Shown: positions 30,682-37,589 of the stretch, one piece after another
Numbering within the stretch: position 1 is the stretch's first letter
How the letters are laid out: every line of letters starts with the position of its first letter
Assembly (NCBI GenBank): GCA_000402775.1
Contig: AQSC01000051.1
Coordinates: forward strand, 1-37,589
DNA: 37,589 nt
Direction: 5' to 3'
From: Euryarchaeota archaeon SCGC AAA252-I15
Lineage (GTDB): Archaea; Altiarchaeota; Altiarchaeia; IMC4; SCGC-AAA252-I15
The notes under the pieces: model-generated
Told to the model about the DNA's origin: nothing
The model's database searches: none
What the model saw: the letters and a program-made list of their open reading frames with translations, nothing else
Made by a program: the position numbers and the translations under genes

Positions 30682-33448
30682 TTAAGTTAGGCTTTCCTCA
30701 ATAATCTTCTTTTCCGCATTTGTTATACCATAAATCTGATAAACAAGTTCATCAATTTCAGCATCCGTTTTCTTAATCTCCCCCTCAATCCTAGCTCTCT
30801 CGTCAGTTTTTTTTATCGCCGATTTTGTTAAGGCGATCATTGAGAAGTAACATTTTATCAACTTTTTCTATCAAGGAAGGATATTTAGATTTTTGAAATG
30901 CATTAAAATTAGATGGGTCAAGAAATCTAATCTCTTTTAAGTATTCCTGGGATATGAAAATGGTGTATTCAGCACCTAAGGTATATCGATTCTCCTGATA
31001 AAACCTGTATAATTTTGAGTTAAAAATTGCAAGAAGATACTTCGGATCGATATCAACCTCTTCTCTGACTCTTATAGAATAGTTATTTTTTGTTAGAACA
31101 ATATTCTCATTTTCATCATAGGCAGTAATAAATATTGGTGAAACTGCCATCATTATTAATTTGGGGGATTTGTAAATATTGGTTGGTTTAAAGTCAATTC
31201 CATCTCGATTAAGATCGATATAATGTCTGTTAAGTATTCTATATCTGGAAAAGTCTTCCCCGATTAGGATAGGAGAAAATGATTCTTTTTTCTTTTTTGT
31301 AATTATCTGATCATTTAAAGCATTTTCAACAATAATGCTTTTTTCACATGAATGGCAGTCTTTACGATCTTTTTTTGATGCAAAAGACCATTTACCACAA
31401 TAAGGACACTTTATTACTCCACCCTTTTTACTAATTTCTTCACCCCTATCAATATCAACAATATCTCCTAATTTTTTCGCGATATCAATCTTTTTTAAGA
31501 TATTGAATCCATTCTTGTCTAATTTCAAATTAAAGACATTTCGGGGTAGTTTTATGAATAATTCTTGAGGAACTTTTCTATCGTTTCCAACATCGACCTC
31601 GTTTTTATATTTTTTGTTTTTGCCATAATTTTCCCTCTTTGATGCAATTATTGCGACACATTCTTGAGTAACATCGGGAAATTTCTTAAAATCGAGTATG
31701 TGATGAATAATAAAATTTTCTAAAAAAACTTTTCTAATTTCAGTGTATTGGCTTGATCGGATAAAATTTCTTGGGATTAAAAATCCAATAACTCCCCCTT
31801 CTTTAAGAAGTTTGATGGATTGTCTAAGAAATAGTTCAAACGAGTTTATGTTTTGTGTCCTGATCCCAAATTTCTCGCCATAATATTTTTTCTCAGTTAT
31901 AGATATATCTGCACCCCAAGGGGGATTGCCGATAATTACCTCAAATCCTCCATCAGCCATAATTGACTTAAATTTTTCATTCCAGCTAAATGCTTTATCA
32001 CCTATAATCTCAGAATCATCGATTAGTGAGTTACCACATTTTATATTCTCTTTTAGGGTTGGTAACCTATGTTTTCTCTCTGCGAGTTTTAATAACAAAT
32101 TAAGTTGTGCAATTTCAACTGCTTTGGGATCTAAGTCGACACCATAAATATTTTGTTTTAGAATTCTTGCTTTTCGAGTGAATATACCACTTTCATCAAG
32201 TTGTGTTTGATGTGTTCGACCTTCTTTCTTGTTATAATATTCATTTAGAAAGTCAAATGCTTTCAATAAGAAACTTCCGCTTCCACATGCGGGGTCAAGT
32301 ATATATATCTTCTCTGGGTTGACTTTCTTATTTTTTAGAATCTCCCCAACAGTATTTCGAACAATATAATTTACAATGAATGTTGGAGTATAGTATATCC
32401 CTTGTTCTTTTCTATGTGCGCGACCTTCTTTTAGTTTTGCACGTTTTGGCGTCTTTTTTAAGATATGGCTAAGATATTGTTCATAAATATTCCCCAATAC
32501 GTCAGCGTCTATTGCTGCAAAATTGTATTTTACAAATCGGCCTTGTGGAGCATATAATCCATTAATAACTTTTAGTATTACGTCGTCACTTACACCTATT
32601 TCATCGCATTCGTGAACATCTTCCAAGGATTCACCGAATAATTTACTGTTGTATTGCTCATTGTAGTACCTGAAAATTATCTTTAATTGCTTGTAGTAAT
32701 GTTTACTTGAGGTTCGAGTTAATTTTAATAATTGATTTTCCTCTATCTCGATATCTTCAGTCTTCCGAATAAAGATTAATCTATCGATAATTCGCTGGAC
32801 TAGTTCATCAATCTCATAGTCTTGATATTTACTCCCATAGTTACGGGCGATATCTTTAGAGAGAATCTCCCTCCAAGTATTCAAGTCTTGAAATAATTGT
32901 TCGCCAATATTAATCCTTCTCTTTCTTCGGCCTTCTCTTTCGGCTTTTTTATCTAATTCACCGCTAAGAAAGGATTCCTTTGATAATAACCAGATGTCCT
33001 TAAAGTTTTCTTCAAATGAGTCTATGTTCTCCAGTTGAATATTTCGAAAAGGTCTAGTACTTTCCTCGTCAGCATAAAATATCTTAAGACCCTCAAAATC
33101 GGTTAAAACAGCCCAGCTAACAGCTTTGTTATAAGCATAAGTTATTGCCTGCTGAGCGTAGTCCTCACGTTCTATATCCTCTTTTATTGCTTTAGCCTCG
33201 ACAATCAGTTTCGAAACTCCATTAATCCTCAGAGTATAATCTGCCCGTTTCCGCTGAATACGCTCCTCTTTTATCACTTCGTCAGGAAATTCATCACCCT
33301 TAACATCCCAACCCAAGTATTCAAGAAGAGGCTCTAAGAACTTAGATTTTGTTTCTGACTCACTGATTTTCTGCCACTTTGATTTTGAATTAATGTACTT
33401 ATCAACAAGTTCTTTGATTTGTTGTTTGGATTTGTCTTTATCAACCAT
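30682..33448 (-). CDS. Type IIG-like restriction-modification enzyme, with frameshift in an A8 tract
   Basis: Nuclease, methyltransferase and specificity parts are in one chain. The N-terminus is HSDR/PD-(D/E)xK-like with D70 and E84-A-K86 (RADYTLRI...LIVEAKA). A helical linker leads to the N6-adenine methyltransferase: YYTP at 352, motif I DPACGSGSF (385-393), VDLDPKAVEIAQLN, and catalytic NPPW (508-511). A four-Cys zinc ribbon (681-701) and a TaqI-C-like target recognition region follow. In the main frame the protein stops at 30803 after 881 residues (IGDKKN). Dropping one A from the eight-A run (30807-30814) continues the chain as TDERARIEGEIKKTDAEIDELVYQIYGI... to a stop at 30682-30684, the standard C-terminus of such enzymes. 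Phase variation, slippage or sequencing error are all possible. Confidence 0.88.
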
Positions 33449-33580
33449 GATAATAGATATTCTTCCGACTTTATTAAAACTCAGCCCCGCCCCCTCTTCA
33501 GATGATATGGCTGCCTAATCGGCAGTTCTTCTTGTTTTAGAAAAAATTACGTCAACATTAAAATAAGTTTCATCCAGTTC

Positions 33581-33734
33581 GTTTTTGTGTGAATTTGTAT
33601 TTCTGTGGTATTTTTTTGTGTGAAAAAGTCTTGATTTGTAGTTTCAGCTTAGGGATTTTGTTTGATTTTATCTGATTTTCTTGGAGAATCGTCTCACCTT
33701 CACAGTAAACCAATTTTTCTTGCTATTTTCCCTG
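33581..33734. repeat. 153-bp direct repeat, copy A, in a 706-bp spacer
   Basis: Copy A aligns with copy B (33968-34120) from GTTTTTGTGTGAATTTGTA through CACCTTCACAGTAAACC to about TATTTTCCC, with scattered substitutions and small indels. On the minus strand, part of it reads SRLFHTKKYHRNTNSHKN and runs on to a stop at 33515. The frame breaks upstream, so this looks like a decayed gene end. No full gene lies in 33449-34154. Confidence 0.65.
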
Positions 33735-33967
33735 TTTGAAGTACGTTTGAACTGGTTTTTTAAGCATTTTAAAAAAGTTTAATATCGTTTCAAATGTTTA
33801 AAAATTTTGATATTTTAATAGTTTTTATCCTTTGGTTAGTCTGTGAGACTATTTTACTTAACTTTTGGTACGGTTTTGGTTAATCTTTGGTTATATTTTT
33901 TGTTTGATTTTTGTTGTTTCTTTGTTTACATTTAGTAATTTTATGTTTGTAAGAGTGGGTTTTCAGT
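33735..33967. other. T-rich spacer between the two 153-bp repeats
   Basis: Strongly T-rich on the plus strand, with GGTTA/GGTAC-type words recurring (TTTGGTTAGTC, TTTTGGTACGG, TTTGGTTAATC, TTTGGTTAT). Strand asymmetry and repeated short words would fit an origin-like or protein-binding stretch, but I see no known origin motif. Confidence 0.25.
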
Positions 33968-34120
33968 GTTTTTGTGTGAATTTGTAGTTCTGTGGTATTT
34001 TTTTATGTGAAAAAGTCTCGATTTGCAGTTTCCTCTTACAGATTTGAATTTATTTACGTGATTTTCCAGGAGGTTTGCATCACCTTCACAGTAAACCCAA
34101 ATTTTCTTGATATTATCCCG
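33968..34120. repeat. 153-bp direct repeat, copy B
   Basis: Second copy, 387 bases after copy A. On the minus strand it is open for about 58 codons to a stop at 33941-33943, reading WVYCEGDANLLENHV...SRLFHIKKYHRTTNSHKN. The shared SRLFH-x-KKYHR-x-TNSHKN block has several Cys and His. No start codon or ribosome-binding site is visible, so it is called a remnant rather than a gene. Confidence 0.65.
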
Positions 34121-34154
34121 TAATTTGCTCTATATCCCTCGTGATTAAATTAAC

Positions 34155-35048
34155 TTAAGTCGTTGAATCATCGTATTTGTATCCCAATTCTGCAAGTTTT
34201 TCATCTATCTTGTCGAAATATCCAGGATAGCTTTTTGGATTGTCCCTAGCTTTCTTACGAATCTCAAAAACAAGTTCCTTTTTTATATCAGGTAATGTTT
34301 CCGCAAAATCGAAAAGTTCTGGCATGTTTTTATTAATTATCCTCGAAAGGTACCATTCAGAGTACAAGTTCTTGAGATTAAGAAACGTGGCCTTATCTTC
34401 TTTAGTTAATTCTGCTTTTTCGATATCTTCTTTCATAAACTCGATTACATTAGGATTTCCTAAAACGCCTAAGAAATAAAATATGTTTTCCGTCAGTTTT
34501 TTCACGAGATCTTCTTTGAATGGATTCTCTCTCGAATGATTCTTTAAACAGTCAATGAGGTTCTCTTGGAATCTTTTTAAATCTGAAGGTAAAACCGCGG
34601 GTTTATGGTTTCTTATTATCCTAATAATTTTACAAGAAACGTCTAAATCCTCTTTAGTTAAAGCCATTGATAATTCAAGTAGTTGCTGTGGAAGCAGATG
34701 TATATCCCTAAATTCTTCAATCTCTATTAATGCATATCGTCTCTTAGATGGATCATCACTTTTGAGGGATTTGATAACTTTGTCATAATATTTTGCGTAG
34801 TGGGATTCAGAGGATAGGATATAGTATACTGCCTTCTTGTCTTTACCTTTAATCCCGTATTGTGTTGCAGCCTGATACCCAATCTTTTCAATTTCTTTAC
34901 CATCTTTCAATTTTGTTAGATGTCTATTTGTTGTTGCTCGTCCAACTCCTTGTTTCTCTAGTTCGGAAATAATGTCTTTGTGCCTGACAATCCTACGTTC
35001 CTTAAGTAGTTTTAGTATCAGTTCATATGGCCTTTTAGTCTCAATCAT
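34155..35048 (-). CDS. Winged-helix protein with long helical C-terminal region
   Basis: The first 75 residues of this 297-residue protein form a winged helix (YELILKLLKERRIVRHKDIISELEKQGVGRATTNRHLTKLKDGKEIEKIG). The remainder is helical, with repeat-like segments (IRIIRNHKPAVLPSDLKRFQENLIDCLKN, VLGNPNVIEFMKEDIEKAELTKED) that could be HEAT-like. A DNA-binding regulator with a protein-interaction domain is the simplest reading. It is divergent from the small ribbon-helix-helix gene, with a spacer of about 95 bases, and precedes the repeat-filled gap before the R-M gene, so it may control that operon. Confidence 0.7.
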   Translation of the reverse strand: MIETKRPYELILKLLKERRIVRHKDIISELEKQGVGRATTNRHLTKLKDGKEIEKIGYQAATQYGIKGKDKKAVYYILSSESHYAKYYDKVIKSLKSDDPSKRRYALIEIEEFRDIHLLPQQLLELSMALTKEDLDVSCKIIRIIRNHKPAVLPSDLKRFQENLIDCLKNHSRENPFKEDLVKKLTENIFYFLGVLGNPNVIEFMKEDIEKAELTKEDKATFLNLKNLYSEWYLSRIINKNMPELFDFAETLPDIKKELVFEIRKKARDNPKSYPGYFDKIDEKLAELGYKYDDSTT

Positions 35049-35142
35049 TCTAATTTAGTCCCAATTTAAAGAAATTTATGTATCTTAGTATATATCAGAA
35101 TCTTGATATAAAAAGCTTTCCTATATGATATCGGTGATTGTA

Positions 35143-35349
35143 ATGACTCAAAATAAAAGATTTTTAGTGACCTTGCCTCAGGGATTACGTAGGGCAATGA
35201 AGTTAGCCGCAGAAAATCGTGGTTGTTCTCAGGCAGAGATTGTTAAAGCAGCATTATATCAGCATTTAAAAGAGTTTGTACTAGAAACCGATAAAAAAGA
35301 TTTTTCTCTCCCCAGTTCAAACACAATCGATTATCGATCGATTATTTAA
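35143..35349 (+). CDS. Ribbon-helix-helix DNA-binding protein
   Basis: ATG 35143 (MTQNKRFLVTLPQGLRR) has a GGTGAT ribosome-binding site at 35133-35138 and a TATA-like ATATAAAAAG (35106-35115) upstream; ATG 35125 would add six residues and lacks both. The 68-residue protein is a CopG/Arc-type ribbon-helix-helix: strand KRFLVTLP, helix QGLRRAMKLAAENRG, turn CSQ, helix AEIVKAALYQHLKEFV. Such proteins control plasmids, viruses and toxin-antitoxin pairs. It leads a small operon of three genes next to the integrase. Confidence 0.78.
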   Translation: MTQNKRFLVTLPQGLRRAMKLAAENRGCSQAEIVKAALYQHLKEFVLETDKKDFSLPSSNTIDYRSII

Positions 35350-35360
35350 TCCAATTAAAA

Positions 35361-35735
35361 ATGGGTGAACAGATTTCAGTTAAGTATGAAACCAGGCAGA
35401 GATTAGATCGAATAAAAGAGGAACGTAACATTAAGACTTACAATGATTTGCAAGAATATTTTTGTGATTTGTATTCTCAACTCTACAATCCAAAAGAAGT
35501 TATTATTAGGAAGATGCATGAAATCGCGAAAAGAAATGCTTTCAATCTAAATCAAGGTGATAAAACATTATTTGAATACATCAGTCCTCTTCTCAAACAA
35601 ACTGGTGAGAAGAGAGTAGAAACAGCTAAACAGTTGGTACAATCTCTAGAGGAAGAAATTAATTCAGACTTAGATGACAGACCTACTGACCCCTCAGATA
35701 ATCCAGAGGAGCAAATAAATGATGAGAATCAATGA
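35361..35735 (+). CDS. Small acidic protein of the integrase-linked operon, unknown
   Basis: Not recognised. It has 124 residues; the first third has a strand-helix start (QISVKYETRQRLDRIKEERNIKTYNDLQEYF) similar to a second ribbon-helix-helix domain, the middle is helical, and the tail is a disordered acidic stretch (EEEINSDLDDRPTDPSDNPEEQ). It starts 11 bases after the previous stop and overlaps the next gene by 17 bases. Its size and neighbours fit virus- or plasmid-derived genes. Confidence 0.6.
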   Translation: MGEQISVKYETRQRLDRIKEERNIKTYNDLQEYFCDLYSQLYNPKEVIIRKMHEIAKRNAFNLNQGDKTLFEYISPLLKQTGEKRVETAKQLVQSLEEEINSDLDDRPTDPSDNPEEQINDENQ

Positions 35736-35874
35736 AGATAGGGTGTTAAAAGAGTTGGTTCGCCAGGCATTACCTGAACATGTAACGATTATCCAGGATT
35801 TTCTTGGTTCGTGTGGATTGGATCTTAAGGAGGCAACTCGGAGGTTACGGGAGAATGAAGGATTTACTCCTTGA
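35719..35874 (+). CDS. Short protein (51 residues), unknown
   Basis: ATG 35719 is preceded by AGAGGAG, and the frame runs 52 codons: MMRINEDRVLKELVRQALPE through DFLGSCGLDLKEATRRLREN to TGA at 35872. Helical and charged, no family recognised. It overlaps the upstream gene by 17 bases, which supports translation as the third gene of the operon, and its end overlaps the convergent AbrB-type gene by 11 bases. Confidence 0.55.
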   Translation: MMRINEDRVLKELVRQALPEHVTIIQDFLGSCGLDLKEATRRLRENEGFTP

Positions 35875-36046
35875 CTGCTTTCAGTTTGAGTTCGTCGGGG
35901 GAGACGATTGTTATCTCGACTTCTTTGGCTTTCGAGAACTCGGTGGAAGTTATCAATGCTTTTGGGAGAGTGATTATATAGCTTTCTCCTTTGGCCTCTT
36001 TGCCTTTTTCCCCCCCACTTGCTACTTTCCTAAGTTTTACCCTCAT
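35864..36046 (-). CDS. AbrB/SpoVT-type swapped-hairpin DNA-binding protein
   Basis: MRVKLRKVASGG at 36046 is the likelier start: GTTTATAAT at about 36070-36078 on this strand is a TATA box about 26 bases upstream, whereas ATG 36070 lies inside it. The 60-residue product has the AbrB hairpin pattern (VKLRKVASGGEKGKEAKGESYIITLPKALI, then EVEITIVSPDELKLKAV). Such proteins act as antitoxins or transition regulators; no toxin gene is next to it. It is divergent from the integrase, so it may control integrase expression. Confidence 0.65.
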   Translation of the reverse strand: MRVKLRKVASGGEKGKEAKGESYIITLPKALITSTEFSKAKEVEITIVSPDELKLKAVKE

Positions 36047-36094
36047 AGTAATGTATCTTTTTCCCGTCATTATAAACGCACCACATTACATAAT

Positions 36095-36131
36095 AATTTA
36101 CATATGTATTTATATACAATATTACGTAATA
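36095..36131. promoter_or_regulatory. Divergent AT-rich promoter/operator between AbrB-type gene and integrase
   Basis: TTTATATAC (36110-36118) is the TATA box for the integrase start at 36144. ACATATGT (about 36102-36109) and TATTACGTAATA (36120-36131) are perfect palindromes flanking it, and would be natural operator sites for the neighbouring AbrB-like or ribbon-helix-helix proteins. Confidence 0.45.
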
Positions 36132-36143
36132 ATTGATATCTCA

Positions 36144-37361
36144 ATGGCAATAAACACGATATACAAATACAAAGGCCATTCAATAGAGGCTGTTAAAAGC
36201 AGGTTCTATGATGACCCAAAGATCAGCATAGAGAATAAAGAGGCTGTAAGAAAATTCGTTCAGCTCTGCGCCTCGGAAAACCTAAGTGTCCTGAGGATCC
36301 GAAAATACTACTCCCTCTACAAAAAACTTTTCAAGCTTTCAGACTACAAATTCAATCTCGCGACAGCCACAGAACAAGACATACGAGATCTGGTTGTGAG
36401 AATACATGAAACAGATATCGCTGAGGAGTCAAAGAAAGACCTTAAAGTCGCAATCAAGAAGTTTTATAAGATTACAAATCACGGTAAAGTTCCCGAAAAA
36501 GTAGATTGGATTAAATGCACAGTCAAAAGGAGTGAAAGAAAACTACCTGAAAACCTACTTTCCGTAGCTGAAGCTGAAAAACTCATCAGACAGTGCAATC
36601 ATGATAGAGATCGAGCCTTAATTGCTATGCTTTATTACGGAGGCCTCAGGATTGGCGAACTAGGCAGTCTTAGAATCAAAGATATAGTATTCGAAGAGTA
36701 CGGCGTGCGCCTACATGTGCCTAACGGAAAGACAGGAGCCAGACAAATACTACTAATCGAGGCAGAACCTTACCTACAAAGTTGGTTGAGAGTCCACCCA
36801 TACCAGGAAAACCTTAATAATCCCTTATGGATCGATATCGAAAAAAGATACATGACTGTAATGAGTTATGATGCAATCAGGATGATGTTAAGACGCAGGG
36901 CAAAAGAGGCAGGTGTTCGAAAAGATAAGGTCAATCCTCACAACTTCCGACATTCCCGAGCAACCTATCTCGCAAACTACTTAACGGAATCCCAGTTGTG
37001 TGTTTTCTTCGGCTGGGTGCAAGGAAGTAACATGCCCTCAACCTATGTCCACTTAAGCGGGAGAGACTTAGACAATACACTAATGGAGATGCATAATTTC
37101 CAGCCCATTAAAAAGCAAGAGGAAAGAGAAGCCCGTCGATGCAGCCGATGTAGTAAACTCAATCCCCCAGACGCCCTATTCTGCATGAGATGCCGCGTAG
37201 CCCTCACACCAGAAGCCATGGGAATGATCGAGAAAGAAGAACACAAAACTCAAGAATTCATGAAGTCTCTCTTCCAGAACAACAAATTTCAGAAATGGTT
37301 CAAGATGGAGTTTGGAGAACCAGAAGTAAAGTTGGTAAGAGTTACAGAGAATATTACTTAA
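36144..37361 (+). CDS. Tyrosine recombinase/integrase with C-terminal zinc ribbon
   Basis: ATG 36144 (MAINTIYKYKGHSIEAV) is chosen with its TATA box at 36110-36118; upstream codons read through the promoter. The 405-residue enzyme has an N-terminal SAM-like core-binding domain (about 25-115) and a catalytic domain with R169 (GLRIGEL), a probable Lys at 196, H266-x-x-R269 (PHNFRHSRATYL), W291 (FGWVQGS) in place of the usual His, and nucleophile Y301 (STYVHLSG). A C-terminal four-Cys zinc ribbon (CSRC...CMRC, 333-350) is typical of archaeal Xer-like integrases. It would insert or excise the neighbouring island. No attachment repeat could be identified. Confidence 0.93.
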   Translation: MAINTIYKYKGHSIEAVKSRFYDDPKISIENKEAVRKFVQLCASENLSVLRIRKYYSLYKKLFKLSDYKFNLATATEQDIRDLVVRIHETDIAEESKKDLKVAIKKFYKITNHGKVPEKVDWIKCTVKRSERKLPENLLSVAEAEKLIRQCNHDRDRALIAMLYYGGLRIGELGSLRIKDIVFEEYGVRLHVPNGKTGARQILLIEAEPYLQSWLRVHPYQENLNNPLWIDIEKRYMTVMSYDAIRMMLRRRAKEAGVRKDKVNPHNFRHSRATYLANYLTESQLCVFFGWVQGSNMPSTYVHLSGRDLDNTLMEMHNFQPIKKQEEREARRCSRCSKLNPPDALFCMRCRVALTPEAMGMIEKEEHKTQEFMKSLFQNNKFQKWFKMEFGEPEVKLVRVTENIT

Positions 37362-37389
37362 TTTAAATTGGTTTATATTATAGAAAAAT

Positions 37390-37589
37390 TTAGCTTCGTT
37401 GCAATCCTTGCGTGAGCAAGGATTTTATGGTGTTGATGTATCGGTCTATGTTGTGTGTTATTGCGGTGAGGAGTGTTTCTCTTACTTGTGTCCAGTATGT
37501 TTTGGTGGTTAGTGTGTCTCCGTATTTGCGTTTGACTGTGCTGTTGTTGGTTTCGTTCATAGAGCGTTGGTTGTAGTCTTCGGGTTTTA
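37390..37589 (-). CDS. IS5-type DDE transposase, C-terminal part (cut by window edge)
   Basis: Reads on the minus strand into the window from outside: KPEDYNQRSMNETNNSTVKR, then KYGDTLTTKTYW and on to a stop at 37390-37392. The NQR-SMNET-STVKRKYGD pattern is the C-terminus of IS5-like transposases common in archaea, containing the last acidic residue region of the catalytic core. A hairpin AATCCTTGC/GCAAGGATT lies inside the last codons (about 37403-37424) and could terminate transcription. Terminal inverted repeats and the element's other end are outside the window. Confidence 0.8.
   Translation of the reverse strand, partial: KPEDYNQRSMNETNNSTVKRKYGDTLTTKTYWTQVRETLLTAITHNIDRYINTIKSLLTQGLQRS

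Noticed and set aside
33581..34120. CRISPR array or leader
   Set aside because: Only two long imperfect repeats, no short regularly spaced repeats with spacers.
36144..37361. Attachment-site repeat of the tRNA-Arg 3' end near the integrase
   Set aside because: I compared the last 20 bases of the tRNA with the integrase flanks and saw no match inside the window.

Overview
The window is chromosomal DNA of an archaeon, most likely from the euryarchaeal side of the tree. Diagnostic genes are archaeal SecF/SecD and Sec61-beta, a 7S (SRP) RNA, the exosome subunit Csl4 next to RNA polymerase subunit L, FtsZ, and the archaeal thiolase/HMG-CoA synthase/DUF35 cluster. Many promoters show a TATA box about 26 bases before a leaderless or nearly leaderless start. 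I cannot name the genus. An uncultivated lineage is plausible because many surface proteins and membrane proteins match no family I recognise.

Layout. 1-4350: secF-secD operon followed by a surface FG-GAP propeller gene broken by a one-base frameshift. 4359-9572 (minus): a membrane-anchored protein, an AAA-type ATPase, a lipoprotein and a PIN-domain ATPase. The ATPase and lipoprotein are flanked by a 53-bp direct repeat that copies the 3' end of the PIN-ATPase gene. 9615-13658: HAD phosphatase, then the start of isoprenoid lipid synthesis (HTH regulator, HMG-CoA synthase, thiolase, DUF35 protein). 13764-16351: ftsZ, 7S RNA, a two-TM protein and a short unflagged Sec61-beta gene. 16449-20822: a giant secreted M6-type metalloprotease with lamin-tail and PQQ-propeller domains. 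20861-24443: csl4-rpoL, Hsp20, two winged-helix proteins, a coiled-coil membrane protein and the lipid-phosphatase gene uppP. 24444-25178 is gene-free but packed with hairpins. 25179-28382: an orphan membrane protein, a divergent Hsp20/regulator pair sharing a perfect palindrome, and thiC.

28383-37589 is an accessory region: tRNA-Arg(GCG) with two 5'-half echoes upstream; an AT-rich minus-strand operon of a type IIG-like restriction-modification enzyme (frameshifted in an A8 tract), a C39-like cysteine peptidase and an unknown protein; a 0.7-kb spacer with two 153-bp repeats; small DNA-binding proteins; a tyrosine recombinase; and the 3' end of an IS transposase. A tRNA at one side and an integrase at the other suggest a genomic island.

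The strongest unexplained signals are (1) a repeated intergenic three-way-junction element (24477-24540 and 28631-28694) whose two copies differ by compensatory base-pair changes, in one copy fused to a tRNA-Arg 5' half; (2) the R-M/peptidase/unknown operon as a candidate defence system; and (3) a recurring pattern of duplicated gene ends (PIN-ATPase, ftsZ, tRNA-Arg).
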